Shown here piece after piece: positions 45,121 to 54,525 of a stretch of DNA of 64,000 bases (position 1 is its first letter; every line of letters starts with the position of its first letter). The position numbers and the translations under genes are program-made. Origin of the DNA: Nocardia asteroides (GTDB lineage Bacteria > Actinomycetota > Actinomycetes > Mycobacteriales > Mycobacteriaceae); assembly GCA_019930625.1 (NCBI GenBank), contig CP082844.1, positions 3,968,001 through 4,032,000 of the forward strand, written 5' to 3'. The notes beneath the pieces were generated by a model, which searched no databases, had not been told where the DNA came from, and saw only the letters and a list, made by a program, of their open reading frames with translations.

Positions 45121-46335
45121 ATGGCAGCGACGATGGCGGTGGCCGTCGATGAGCAGGCCTCGCAGCGCTGGGCCTACGCTCTGGTCCTGGCCGCCAGCGG
45201 TGTGGCGCTGGGGGTTTCGGGCGTGCCCGCGCCGCTCTACGGCATCTACGAGCAGCAGTGGCATCTCTCGCCGCTCACCACGACCCTGGTGTTCGCCGTC
45301 TATGCGGTGGCCGCGCTGGTTGCGGTGCTGGTGTCCGGGCGCATTTCCGACGTGGTCGGCCGGAAGCCCGTGCTGCTCGGAGCTTTCGCCACGATGGTCG
45401 CCGGACTGGGGGTGTTCGTGCTCGCCGACAGCGTGTCCATGCTGCTGCTGGCGCGTGCGCTGCACGGCCTCGCGGTGGGCTCCACGGTGGTGGCGGGCGC
45501 CGCCGCGCTGCTTGATCTGCGCCCGCACCGCGGCGCGCGATCCGGGCAGCTCAGCGGCGTCGCGTTCAATGTGGGGATGGCCGTGGCCATCCTGGGCTCG
45601 GCACTGCTGGCGCAGTACGCGCCGCATCCGCTGCGCACGCCCTACGTCGTGATCACCGTCGTCTGCCTGGCGATCGGCGTCGGCGTGCTCGCGCTGCGTG
45701 AACCGCACTCGGCCCGGGTGGCCGGGCGTATCCGGATCGCCAGACCCGCGGTGCCGCAGGAGATTCGCGCCGACTTCTGGTTCTCCGCGATCGGGGTGAT
45801 GGCGGCCTGGTCGGTGCTGGGCGTGCTGCTGTCGCTGTATCCCTCGCTGGCCGCGCAGCAGACCGGCATCCACAATCTGGTCTTCGGCGGCGCCGTCGTC
45901 GCCTCGACGGCGTTGTCCGGCGCCACCGCGCAACTGTTCGCGACCGGCGTGCCCGCCCGATGGGCCGCGATCCTCGGCGACACCGGCATGGCGCTGTCGC
46001 TGCTGCTGACCGTGCCCGCGCTGGCCACGCACAACTGGGTCGCGGTGCTGGCCGCGGGTGTCGCGCTCGGCGCCACCTTCGGCCTCGGCTTCGGCGGTTC
46101 GCTGCGCCACCTGTCGGAGGTCGTGCCGCAACACAAACGCGGCGAGACGATGTCGGCGTACTACTTGCTCGCTTACTCCGCCATGGCCTTGCCCACCATC
46201 CTGGCCGGTTGGGCCGCCACCACCTGGGGGCTGAGCACCGTATTCCCCTGGTTCGTCGGTGTCGTCGCTCTGGCGTGCCTGATCGCGGCCGGGCTCGGCC
46301 TGCGCCGCAACCGGGCGGCGGTCCCGCGGGCATGA
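45121..46335 (+). CDS. MFS transporter
   Basis: 404 residues with about 12 hydrophobic helices. Motif A is SGRISDVVGRKPVLLG between helices 2 and 3; ARALHGLAVGSTVVAGAAALLD follows in helix 4. The central loop is short. It resembles DHA1-type exporters of drugs or metabolites. The regulator is the divergent ArsR gene. GATCGGAGGG lies 3 to 8 bases before the ATG. Confidence 0.87.
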   Translation: MAATMAVAVDEQASQRWAYALVLAASGVALGVSGVPAPLYGIYEQQWHLSPLTTTLVFAVYAVAALVAVLVSGRISDVVGRKPVLLGAFATMVAGLGVFVLADSVSMLLLARALHGLAVGSTVVAGAAALLDLRPHRGARSGQLSGVAFNVGMAVAILGSALLAQYAPHPLRTPYVVITVVCLAIGVGVLALREPHSARVAGRIRIARPAVPQEIRADFWFSAIGVMAAWSVLGVLLSLYPSLAAQQTGIHNLVFGGAVVASTALSGATAQLFATGVPARWAAILGDTGMALSLLLTVPALATHNWVAVLAAGVALGATFGLGFGGSLRHLSEVVPQHKRGETMSAYYLLAYSAMALPTILAGWAATTWGLSTVFPWFVGVVALACLIAAGLGLRRNRAAVPRA

Positions 46336-46405
46336 ACGGCGATTGGCTTTTTGTCAGGACTGTCCGCTAATGTTCTGTGTCGCATCGTGGACACGCGATG
46401 CGAGT

Positions 46406-46481
46406 GCGGATGTAGCGCAGCTGGTAGCGCATCACCTTGCCAAGGTGAGGGTCGCGGGTTCGAATCCCGTCATCCGCTCCA
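46406..46481 (+). tRNA. tRNA-Gly (anticodon GCC)
   Basis: Acceptor arms GCGGATG and CATCCGC pair at seven positions. The D-arm is GCGC...GCGC, the anticodon stem TCACC/GGTGA encloses TTGCCAA (anticodon GCC), and the T-loop is TTCGAAT. The mature body is 46406-46478 with discriminator T, and CCA is encoded at 46479-46481. A 7-bp inverted repeat (46381-46402) lies just upstream. Confidence 0.97.
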
Positions 46482-47138
46482 CGATTTTCCCTCTCATCGC
46501 CGTCGGCTCGGACGCGTATCTCGGTTGCGGATTCGCATGTCGCTCGGCGATCCCGATCTGTTATGCATCGGTTGATACCTCCGCCCGAGACCGCTGGATC
46601 GGGGCGGTACCGGAGCCCTGATGTCGGTTGGTGTCGATCGCCCGAAGGTCCGAGTCTCCGTGCCGCATCCGAGCGGCCGAGTCGATTCAGTGCTCCGCGC
46701 GCCGACTGCTCGCGTGGCATGGCGGCTGCGGATTTGTCGCGTGTCGTGGACACATGCGCAGCCCTCCGAAGCCTTCCTCTATCAGCACTTGCATCAACTT
46801 TTCGACAGTGCTATAAGGAATCTATCTGCAAAGGCATAGGTTATGTGGACTCGACAAGGTAGATGAGGTGAGTCGGGTCATCCACAGTGAAGACAAACGA
46901 TGAGAAAGGCAGGTGAGCCGCGGACCAACCGAACCGTCACGTCACTCTCTTCCGACGCGGGCCCGGCACCGGCGTCCGGGCCCGCGGCTCCCGTAGTCAC
47001 GACCGCCCGCGCCCGGAGAAATGACCAACGTGCCGAACTCGACGATTCCCACCGATAGCGTCGCCGACCACCGATAGCGGCACGCCTGCCGACGACTATC
47101 TCTTGGCCTTCCGACCCGAATCTCGGTGCACGCTTGTC
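46482..47138 (+). other. 657-base gap after tRNA-Gly, with a possible small transcript
   Basis: No protein gene is supported. The part 46796-46870 is clearly more AT-rich than its surroundings and contains promoter-like strings (TTCGAC at 46801, TATCTG at 46823, TAGGTT at 46837). About 120 bases later comes an 11-bp GC hairpin. This could be an unannotated small RNA. Confidence 0.35.
46956..46986 (+). terminator. GC hairpin in the tRNA-csp gap
   Basis: CGCGGGCCCGG and CCGGGCCCGCG form a perfect 11-bp stem with a 9-base loop. It lies about 475 bases beyond the tRNA and is not next to any coding stop, so it may end an unrecognised transcript. Confidence 0.45.
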
Positions 47139-47462
47139 ATGACCAGCACGACGCATTCCCGGATCCACACTCGACTTCCGCATCCGCTCCGCACCCACCG
47201 GGACACCCTCGTTCCGGCCACAACCACCGAATGGCGCCACGGTACCGTCGCCTGGTTCAACACCGAAAAGGGCTTCGGCTACCTCGAACCCGACGACCGC
47301 ACGAGCCCGGTATTCGTCGACTTCCGCGCCATCGACACGCGCGGATACAAAACCCTCGCCCCCGGCCAGACCGTCGTGTTCACCACCACCGTCACCGACC
47401 GCGGCCCCGAAGCGGCGACCGTACGCCCGTACACAGCCCGCCCCTATCCACTCGGTAGGTGA
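47139..47462 (+). CDS. Cold-shock-domain protein with N-terminal extension
   Basis: 107 residues. The cold-shock fold covers about 32-95: GTVAWFNTEKGFGYLEPDD contains RNP1 (KGFGYLEP) and SPVFVDFRAI contains RNP2. The usual His of VFVH is Asp. About 30 extra residues rich in His, Arg and Thr precede the domain, unlike the standard 67-residue CspA; they may add nucleic-acid contacts. The start at ATG 47139 has no clear ribosome site, so part of the extension could be untranslated (the next in-frame alternative would be a non-ATG codon). Confidence 0.72.
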   Translation: MTSTTHSRIHTRLPHPLRTHRDTLVPATTTEWRHGTVAWFNTEKGFGYLEPDDRTSPVFVDFRAIDTRGYKTLAPGQTVVFTTTVTDRGPEAATVRPYTARPYPLGR

Positions 47463-47528
47463 AGGCCGCGGACCGAGCCGGGGCCGAGCTACGCTTCGGC
47501 GGCCGTCCGCCGCGACCGATCGGTTCGG

Positions 47529-47929
47529 TCACATCGGAAGCGACTGATCGAGCAGTTCATCGATGTCGCGGCAGACGTCCCCGGTCGGCACGCCTGCCAC
47601 GAACGACACGTCGTGCGGGCCATCGGGGGAGTCTCTCGTCTGTGCAGTCGCGATCGCAGACCGGGCAAGCAGTGGTCCACGGCCCGCGCAGGTCACGCAG
47701 AATCGGCTCGGCAGCGGACCGATCGGCCGGCGTCGATTCGAGACGGGGTTCGAACAGTACGGGCGCCGTGCCCGCCAGGTCAACGACCTCGAGCGCTCGC
47801 AAGGTCTCGTGCTGGTGGTAGTGGAACGGCAGCGTGCAGGTCCGGGCCGCAAACTCGTCCCAGCGGGCCCGGTACCGGACGAGGGGCAGCTGGTTCGGCG
47901 CAGGTGATCGCGTGGTTCGGCTGTCGCAT
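47529..47929 (-). pseudogene. Small Cys-rich gene broken by two frame changes
   Basis: An ATG at 47929 has a strong AGGAGG 4 bases upstream and starts MRQPNHAITC. Near 47895-47900 the plausible reading moves to the next frame, giving NQLPLVRYRARWDEFAART and later RALEVVDLAGTAPVLFEPR and ACPVCDRDC. At a run of five C (plus strand G at 47625-47629) it moves again, giving DGPHDVSFVAGVPTGDVCR and a stop after DQSLPM. With one base fewer at each point the protein would be about 130 residues with a C-x2-C-x3-C motif. It is either a pseudogene or an assembly error. Confidence 0.55.
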
Positions 47930-48133
47930 GCGACCTCCTGCGGGGACTACGACGCGCCGGAAGCAATGTCGTCGCTCTACCCGAGGCCGCGGGACGCAAA
48001 CCGCGCGGTGGTCGTGACTTCATGTTTCGGTGCGGTCGGTACGGGCATGTCAGCACCTATCGGGCTGTCGACGCGAGGCCCGGATCCGCTACTGCGCTAG
48101 TCGTCCAGTCGCCCTCGACGAACGGAGCCAGCA

Positions 48134-49366
48134 GTGAAGATCGCGATGGTGTCCGACCACGCCAGCCCGCTGGCGCAACTCGGTGGTGTCGACGCCGGTG
48201 GCCAGAACGTCCACGTCGCCGAGCTATCGGCGGCAATCGCGCGACGCGGGCACGACGTCACGGTCTACACCAGGCACGACGGCTCCCAATCCGAGCAAGA
48301 GGTCATGACCGGCGCGGGCTACCGAGTCGTCCACGTCCCGGCCGGTCCCGCCGAGTACGTGCCCAAGGACCGGATCATGCCTTACCTCGGCGAGTTCTGC
48401 GCGTTCTTGCGGGCGCACTGGGCCGCGTGCCCGCCCGACCTGGTGCACGGCCACTTCTGGATGTCGGGTGTGGCGTCCGAGCCGGCGGCGCGGCAGTTGC
48501 GGATCCCGCTCGTGATGACCTTCCATGCCCTCGGCTGCGTCAAGCGGCGGTACCAGGGGACGGCGGACACCAGCCCACCCGCGCGGGTCCATATCGAGCG
48601 GATCATCGCCCATCGCGCCGCGCATGTGGTGGCGACCTGCTCGGACGAGGTGGACGAACTGTCCGGGATGGGGGTGCCGAGGCCGCGGATCTCGGTGGTG
48701 CCCTGCGGGGTCGACCTCGACTGGTTCGCCCCGGACGGGCCCGCTGACCGGCGCGGCCGAACACACCGGCTGGTCTCCGTAGGACGGATGGTGCCGCGCA
48801 AGGGTTTCGACCTCGCGATCGCGGCTCTCTCGCGCTTGCCCGACACCGAGCTGGTCATCGCGGGAGGCGAATCCGGCGATGATCCGGAGATCCGCCGCCT
48901 TCGCGGTGTGGCCGCCGAATACGGCGTGGCGCAGCGGGTGCGCCTGCTCGGGCACATCCACCGCGCGGCGATGCCCGAGCTGCTGCGCTCCGCCGATGTG
49001 GTGCTGTGCACGCCCTGGTACGAGCCGTTCGGCATCGTGCCGCTCGAGGCCATGGCGTGCGGCAAGCCCGTGGTCGCCACCGCCGTCGGTGGCCTGCTCG
49101 ATACCGTCCGCGACGGGATCACCGGACGATTGGTCGCCCCCGCCACGTCGGCGGCGGTGGCCGAGGCCGTCCGCCCACTGCTGGAGGACCCAGGCCTGCG
49201 CCAGACGTGGGGTGCGGCGGGACTGCGGCGTGTCCGCAGTGGCTACTCCTGGGACCGGATCGGCGCCCGGACGCTCGACGCCTACCGGTTCGTCACTACC
49301 GATCGCTTCGCCCACGGCGAGCCGCCCATCATCGCGCCGGGAGCGACGCCGGAGGGAGCGACGTGA
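48134..49366 (+). CDS. GT4 family glycosyltransferase
   Basis: 410 residues with two Rossmann domains (GT-B). The N-terminal Gly-rich loop is [19 protein letters not shown]. The C-terminal domain has [18 protein letters not shown] and the EX7E pattern in [19 protein letters not shown]. It transfers a sugar from a nucleotide donor with retention. The sequence resembles sucrose-phosphate-synthase/MshA-like enzymes in its N-terminal GGQNVHV. The gene is followed by a PfkB kinase after 70 bases, so they may make a small glycoside or a modified sugar phosphate. Confidence 0.88.
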   Translation: MKIAMVSDHASPLAQLGGVDAGGQNVHVAELSAAIARRGHDVTVYTRHDGSQSEQEVMTGAGYRVVHVPAGPAEYVPKDRIMPYLGEFCAFLRAHWAACPPDLVHGHFWMSGVASEPAARQLRIPLVMTFHALGCVKRRYQGTADTSPPARVHIERIIAHRAAHVVATCSDEVDELSGMGVPRPRISVVPCGVDLDWFAPDGPADRRGRTHRLVSVGRMVPRKGFDLAIAALSRLPDTELVIAGGESGDDPEIRRLRGVAAEYGVAQRVRLLGHIHRAAMPELLRSADVVLCTPWYEPFGIVPLEAMACGKPVVATAVGGLLDTVRDGITGRLVAPATSAAVAEAVRPLLEDPGLRQTWGAAGLRRVRSGYSWDRIGARTLDAYRFVTTDRFAHGEPPIIAPGATPEGAT

Positions 49367-49436
49367 ACCGGCGACCGGCACGGGGACTCGGCCGGAGCGG
49401 ATCGCGCGCGGCGTCGGAAGCCGTGCTGGAGCGGAA

Positions 49437-50435
49437 GTGACGGCAACGGGCGATCCGCTGGTCGTGATCGGCGACGCGCTGCTCGACATCGACCTCGACG
49501 GTCGGGCCGACCGGCGCTGCTCGGAGTCGGCGGCTCCTGTCGTCGATGTCGCGCACCGGACGTTCCGTCCGGGTGGCGCCGGATTGGCGGCCCGGCTCGC
49601 CGCGGCGGGCGACCGGGAAGTCGTCCTCATCGCGGGCTTCGCCGCCGACGAGGCGGCTGCGCGGCTGCGCGCGCTGCTGGACCGGCACGTGCGGGTCATC
49701 GGGCTCCCCATGTGTGGTTCGACGGTCTGCAAGCAACGAGTGCGAGCGGTCGGCCCGTGGGCGAGTCCGAACGGGCGCACCCGGTCCAGGCAGGCTCGGC
49801 CACCCGTCCTGATCACCAGAATGGATTCCGGCACCGGACGAGTCGGCACGGATCCGCTGCCCGAGGAGGCGCACGCCGCGGTCGCGGCGGCGCACGTTGT
49901 ACTGGTCTCGGACTACGGTCGCGGTACCGCGGCCCACCCGCGAATTCGCGCGCTGCTGCGCGACCACGCGAAACGAGTGCCGGTCGTCTGGAATCCCCAC
50001 CCGCGCGGACCCGTACCGATTCCGGGGGCGGCCCTGGTCACCCCGAATCGCGCGGAAGCGCTCGATATGCTGTCCGGCCGACTCGACGAGGGGCCGGATC
50101 TGTGGAGGCTCGCCAAAGGATGGGCCGTTGCGGCGATCGCGGTCACGCTCGGGTCGGAGGGCGCCCTGGTCTGCCTGCGTGCTTCCGGTAAACGCCTGCG
50201 CATCCCGCTTCCCGCCGCCGCCAAAGCACCCGACGGCAGCGACACGTGCGGTGCGGGTGACAGTTTCTCCGTCGCTGCCGCAACCCTTCTGGGCGAGGGC
50301 AGCGAGCCGGAAAGCGCGGTGCGGCGTGCGGTGGTCGCGGCGGCCGAGTTCGTCGGCTCCGGCGCCGCCGCCGCGTTCTCGGAATCCGAATCGGCCGTGC
50401 TCTCCGGTGTGTACGCAGACAGCCGGTGGATCTGA
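49437..50435 (+). CDS. PfkB family carbohydrate kinase (HldE/RfaE kinase-like)
   Basis: 332 residues. Two ribokinase motifs appear: RPGGAGLAARLAAAGDREVVLIAG near residue 45 and SDTCGAGDSFSVAAA (anion hole and catalytic Asp) near residue 265. VVWNPHPRGPVPIPGAALVTPNRAEA resembles HldE-type heptose-7-phosphate kinases. The domain for nucleotidyl transfer is missing. GTG 49437 is chosen on the family start (DPLVVIGDALLDIDLDG). Probably linked with the preceding glycosyltransferase. Confidence 0.83.
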   Translation: MTATGDPLVVIGDALLDIDLDGRADRRCSESAAPVVDVAHRTFRPGGAGLAARLAAAGDREVVLIAGFAADEAAARLRALLDRHVRVIGLPMCGSTVCKQRVRAVGPWASPNGRTRSRQARPPVLITRMDSGTGRVGTDPLPEEAHAAVAAAHVVLVSDYGRGTAAHPRIRALLRDHAKRVPVVWNPHPRGPVPIPGAALVTPNRAEALDMLSGRLDEGPDLWRLAKGWAVAAIAVTLGSEGALVCLRASGKRLRIPLPAAAKAPDGSDTCGAGDSFSVAAATLLGEGSEPESAVRRAVVAAAEFVGSGAAAAFSESESAVLSGVYADSRWI

Positions 50436-50917
50436 CCCGCGCGCTGCGGCTCGGGGAATTCGCCGATCGGCGTACCCGCCCAGCATGCCGGGGGATCCCG
50501 CGGAATGGGTGATGCCTGTGCCGTCTCCCGAGCATCGGGGTCGAGGTGCCCTCGCGGCGGCGTCCTCGTCTGCGTACGCGCCGAATCGGGAGCCGAGGGC
50601 AACGGGTAGCGGATTCGCGGCATCGGCGACTCGAATGCCTTGCGTAGCAGGCGGTCGACTCATGGGAGTCCGGCAGCTCGATTCGCGTCGCCCTCCGGGC
50701 CGAAGGAGTACCGCCGTGCCGGAGCCGGCGACGGATGACATACTGGTTGGGCAGGTCACCGGCTGCCGACACGATGGGTCGCGCGCCGGCCGTTGAGTCA
50801 ACAGCGGATTCTCGGCCGAAGCGCGCCCATGTCCGCGTGTCCCCTCGGGGGACGTCGGCGGTCAGGGTGCCTCGTTGCGGCCGCAAGCCCCTTGTTCGTC
50901 GGAGAGGCATTGCATTC
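50436..50917 (+). other. Gene-free region before the ANTAR gene
   Basis: 482 bases. Open frames are composition artefacts; I see no motif, palindrome or strong hairpin. GGAGAGG at 50901-50907 belongs to the following gene. Confidence 0.4.
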
Positions 50918-51589
50918 ATGATCCAACGCATCGGGCCCCGCGCGTCCGCTGTGACCACCCCGTCACCGTCGGACCAGCCCGCGATCGGAAGTTTCCGGTT
51001 CTGGTTCGGCACTCGCCGCTGGGAGTGGTCTCCCGAGGTCTATCGCATGCACGGGTATCGGCCCGGTGAGATCGAACCCACCACACAGCTGCTCTTGGCG
51101 CACAAACATCCCGACGACCGCACGCACGTCGCCGAGACCATCACTCGCGCAATCGACCACGGCGAGCCCTTCTCGAGCCGGCATCGGTTCATCGACCTGT
51201 CCGGCCAGGAACACACCGTGCTCGTCGTCGCCGATCGGATACTGGACGACACGGGCGCCGCGGTCGGCACCTCCGGTTTCTACGTCGACTTGTCCCATAC
51301 TCTCGCCGAGGCTCATCAAGCCATGCTCGCCGCGACTCTGCCCGGGCTTTACGAGAATCGCGCGGTGATCGAGCAAGCCAAGGGCGTGCTCATGCGCATC
51401 TACCAGATCAACGCCGATCAAGCGTTCCAGGTCTTGCGGTGGCGTTCCCAGGAAACCAACACCAAGCTGCGCGCGCTCGCCCAGCAGTTGATCGCCGAAC
51501 TTCCGCTGGTGCCGCCGCCCCCACCGGATCTGGTCGCCGCGTTCGACCACATCCTGCTCACCGTCCACCACCGCATACCGCGCGACTGA
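50918..51589 (+). CDS. PAS-ANTAR domain protein
   Basis: 223 residues. A PAS domain spans about residues 25-130 (FWFGTRRWEWSPEVYRMHGYRPGE, then HPDDRTHVAETI). The C-terminal ANTAR three-helix RNA-binding domain (about 145-200) contains LYENRAVIEQAKGVLMRIYQINADQAFQVLRWRSQETNTKLR, with the expected Ala and aromatic residues. Such proteins bind tandem hexaloop hairpins in mRNA leaders and act as antiterminators in response to a signal. The neighbouring sigma factor suggests stress signalling. ATG 50918 follows GGAGAGG. Confidence 0.88.
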   Translation: MIQRIGPRASAVTTPSPSDQPAIGSFRFWFGTRRWEWSPEVYRMHGYRPGEIEPTTQLLLAHKHPDDRTHVAETITRAIDHGEPFSSRHRFIDLSGQEHTVLVVADRILDDTGAAVGTSGFYVDLSHTLAEAHQAMLAATLPGLYENRAVIEQAKGVLMRIYQINADQAFQVLRWRSQETNTKLRALAQQLIAELPLVPPPPPDLVAAFDHILLTVHHRIPRD

Positions 51590-51925
51590 TCGTGGTGGAG
51601 GCGGTCCGCGCGAGTCCCGGTCGTCCGGCGCCGTGCGGGCGGATGACGCGACGGTACGGACCGAAGGCGGTCCAGGGAGACATCGCGGGAACTTCGTGGA
51701 CGCGGCCCACCGGCAGCACTCCTCCGGTGGCGCGCCGCAGCCGCTGCGGCATCTCCTCGACGACGGGGGTGCCGAGAACGAACAACTATCCCGCCACCTG
51801 TCCGAAATACGAACAAGACCGCCCACGAACGCTTGACGTAGCCGCAGGACGGTACTCGGCGATCGTCGCCTCGTTCACGAACTCGCGAGCGCGTCGATCG
51901 CTGGAAGAGAAAATCGAGGAAGCTC
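51590..51925 (+). other. Gene-free region before the sigma factor
   Basis: 336 bases without a supported gene. Short open frames on both strands have no motif. No clear ECF- or SigB-type promoter (GTTT...GGGTAT) is seen. Confidence 0.4.
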
Positions 51926-52737
51926 ATGGCATTGGCGACCGCGCACAGGACCGCGACGCCGCGCCGGACGCGGCGCGGAACCGACAGCTACGACGGCATC
52001 GAACCGTGGCTCGAGAAATTGTCCGCGATGGACGACAGCGACCCCGGACGTCCGCAGTTGCGGGAAGCGATCGTGCGCCGGTGCCTGCCGCTGGCCGAGC
52101 ACATCGCCCGCCGCTTCGTCGGTCGCGGGGAGAACTATGAGGATCTCTACCAGATCGCCTCGGTGGGGCTGGTCCTCGCGGTCGACCGTTTCGACCCGGC
52201 GCGCGGACCCTCGTTCCTGTCGTTCGCCGTCCCGACGATCATGGGCGAGGTGCGCCGCCATTTTCGCGACACAGCTGGGCCGTGCGGGTGCCACGCCGGA
52301 TCAAGGAGATCCAGCTGTCCATCGGTCCGGCCGTGGAGAAGCTCTCCCAGCGCTTGCAACGGATGCCCACCGCCCTCGAGATCGCCGTGGAGCTGAACAT
52401 CGACCTGCTGGAGGTCACACAAGCGCTGCTGGCGGGCAACGCCTACTCCACCAACTCGATCGACGCTGTCATCGAGGACGACGACACCGGCAGCGCGCCG
52501 ATCGCCGAGACGTTCGGCGCGGAGGATCCTTCCTACGAGCTGACCGAAGAGGCCCTCGCGGTCGCTCCCTTGCTCGCCGAACTGCCCGAGCGCGAGCAGC
52601 GGGTGCTGCGCATGCGCTTCTTCGAGGGCCGTACGCAAGCGCAGATCGCCGCGGTGCTCGGCGTCTCGCAGATGCATATCTCCCGCGTCTTGTCGCGAAC
52701 CCTCGCCGACCTGCGAGAACGCGCCCTTCGCGACTGA
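51926..52737 (+). pseudogene. SigB/SigF-type sigma factor interrupted by a one-base frameshift
   Basis: The first frame encodes region 2 (RRCLPLAEHIARRFVGRGENYEDLYQIASVGLVLAVDRFDP...GEVRRHFRD). At 52270-52273 the continuation SWAVRVPRRIKEIQ moves to another frame, from which regions 3 and 4 read intact (MPTALEIAVELNI, then LPEREQRVLRMRFFEGRTQAQIAAVLGVSQMHISRVL). Adding one base after the codon for RD restores the universal RDT/SWAVRVPRR and a 270-residue protein. As given, the first product stops at 52396. Either the gene is dead, phase-variable, or the base is a sequencing error. The PAS-ANTAR gene precedes it. Confidence 0.85.
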
Positions 52738-52787
52738 TCGCGGTACCGATACCGTCCGCGCGAGGCCGACCAGCCACGCCGGACGGG

Positions 52788-53741
52788 TCAGGATTGGAGA
52801 GTCGTATGCGGGGATCGGCCGTACGCCTCGCGGTAGGCGGTCGCGAATCGTCCGGGATGAGCGAAGCCCCACGCTCCGGCGATCGAGGTGACCGTGTGAC
52901 CGTCGTCGGGCGAGCCGTCGCGCAGTTGTTCGTGCGCACCGCGCAGGCGAAGCCGCCGCAGATACGTCATCGGCGTCGTGTCGAGGTGGCGCCGGAACGC
53001 CAGTTGCAGCGCACGAGGGGTGACGTAGGCGGCCGCGGCGATATCGGCGACGGCGATGTCGTCGCACACATGTGATTCGAGGTACGCCAGTGCCCGCCGC
53101 ACCGTATCGGGACGGGCGTCGTTGCGATCGCTCGCCGTCGGATCGGTGTGGGCGGTACTGGGGAGGGCGTGCAGCACGCTGGCGGCCAGGTACTGCGCGG
53201 CGTTCGAGGTGATCAGCGGTTGTTCGCGCGTCGTATGGTCGGCCGCGATGCCGCGCATGTGCTCCAGCACGGAGGACAGGTGCCGAGCGGCGGCCGGTGA
53301 GACCGGCCGGTGACCCGTCAGCCGCACCGGTTCCGCGTCGTGGCCGGGGGTGGCGGCGGCGACCCGGGTCAGCAGGGCGGGGTCGAACATCGTGATGCTG
53401 TAGCGGGCGTGGTGGATCACGCCGGAATACGGCAGGTCCGGGGGAGTCAGCAGCCCGACCTCTCCGGGGCGGAAGAAATCGGTACCGCTGTCGAAATAGT
53501 TCTCTTCGATCGCGCCGGTCTCCACGTGGCACAGGCAAATCTTGCCCAACGGCTGCGCGTTGTAGCTCATGTCGAAGCGCAGCTCGAAATCGTCCAGGTC
53601 GACCGGACCCAGCAACGTCCGGGTGATGGTCGTCCGAACCGGTCTCCCGGTATCGTTGCCGATCCGCATCTTGGTGTAGTTGAGGTTGAGGAATTCCTCG
53701 GTATCACTCAAGCTGTCGCTCTGGAAGGCGAATGACTCCAT
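52788..53741 (-). CDS. AraC family transcriptional regulator
   Basis: 317 residues. The C-terminal 100 residues hold two HTH motifs: IAVADIAAAAYVTPRALQLAFRRHLDTTPMTYLRRLRL and VTSIAGAWGFAHPGRFATAYREAYGRSP, the AraC/XylS signature. The N-terminal part (about 1-190) has DUF-like AraC-binding-domain features (ELRFDMSYNAQPLGKICLCHVETG). ATG 53741 is favoured since AGGAG lies 10 bases before it; ATG 53762 adds 7 residues. Many such proteins regulate hydrocarbon or alcohol catabolism. It opposes the sigma factor gene. Confidence 0.87.
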   Translation of the reverse strand: MESFAFQSDSLSDTEEFLNLNYTKMRIGNDTGRPVRTTITRTLLGPVDLDDFELRFDMSYNAQPLGKICLCHVETGAIEENYFDSGTDFFRPGEVGLLTPPDLPYSGVIHHARYSITMFDPALLTRVAAATPGHDAEPVRLTGHRPVSPAAARHLSSVLEHMRGIAADHTTREQPLITSNAAQYLAASVLHALPSTAHTDPTASDRNDARPDTVRRALAYLESHVCDDIAVADIAAAAYVTPRALQLAFRRHLDTTPMTYLRRLRLRGAHEQLRDGSPDDGHTVTSIAGAWGFAHPGRFATAYREAYGRSPHTTLQS

Positions 53742-54134
53742 CGATGCGACACTCCTGCTCATTCCGGTACGGCGTCCCGTCTCGCCAGCGCGTCGTAGTA
53801 GTGGTTCATCGAGCGGCTCTGCTCGGCGTACGGACTGGTCACAACCGTTGACGTCGGTAGACGGGTGGCTAGGAGCGGTTGGTACCACGCGGCGCGACCG
53901 CGCTCGCAAGCCCGGACACACGAATGGGCGAATACCCGATCGACCCGGCTTCAATCGTCGGACGTGCACGCTCCTGCCGTGCGGCACTCGTGCCGAACCG
54001 AGTCCAGCGGCTCACCGCAGGTTCGTCGCCGCCGCTCGCGGAAGTGTTTCGACCTCGCCCGAGCGGCCACCCTGATCGAGAGGGTGCATCGTCGCCCCTC
54101 CACACGAAACCGTCCGGAAAGACGAGGAGGCCCC
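53742..54134. other. Gene-free divergent region
   Basis: 393 bases between the AraC gene and the small coiled-coil gene. Frames are open by composition only. I see no palindrome longer than 8 bases. GAGGAGG at 54124-54130 belongs to the following small gene. Confidence 0.4.
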
Positions 54135-54284
54135 ATGGTTTCGCAGGACACGCTCGCGCAACTGCGGCAGGACATCACCACCGCCGAGGACGCGGGCGAC
54201 GAGGCGAACGCCGAGCGTCTACGCCGTGAGCTCGCCGAAGCGATGCGGGAAGCAGGCAAGAGCACCGAGACCGATCAGCGGTGA
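54135..54284 (+). CDS. 49-residue helical protein of unknown function
   Basis: The sequence reads LAQLRQDITTAEDAGDEANAERLRRELAEAM with a heptad-like spacing, so a single coiled-coil helix is likely. It is charged and soluble. GAGGAGG sits 4 to 5 bases before ATG 54135, the strongest ribosome site in the area, which supports a real gene despite its size. No family is recognised. Confidence 0.6.
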   Translation: MVSQDTLAQLRQDITTAEDAGDEANAERLRRELAEAMREAGKSTETDQR

Positions 54285-54525
54285 CCGATCGGCGGCCGTG
54301 GAGGTCGGCGGCGCCGTGCCGCCGACCTCCGGAACGGTCATCCGGCGTTCTCCCGGTTCCAGAGCCCGACGGCTTCGGCGAGTTCCTCGCGGTGACGCCG
54401 CAGTTCGTCCGGGCGGGTTTCGGTTACCGCCACCGGCTCGGCTCAAATGCCGTGGAGCCGTGGTCAACTCGTCACCGTCTCGGTCTTTCGGCCGCAGATG
54501 TCCGCGGATTCCTTGCCGCGCTTGC

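Noticed and set aside
46381..46402. A 7-bp inverted repeat just before tRNA-Gly as a terminator for the MFS gene
   Set aside because: It abuts the tRNA by 3 bases and would disrupt its transcription; it may instead be a processing structure, so it is only mentioned in the tRNA entry.
49329..50801. 490-codon minus-strand open frame opposite the PfkB gene
   Set aside because: The plus strand has clear ribokinase motifs; the minus reading is Arg-rich and has none.
51633..51836. 67-codon plus-strand open frame before the sigma factor
   Set aside because: No ribosome site, no motif; the residue composition matches other shadow frames.
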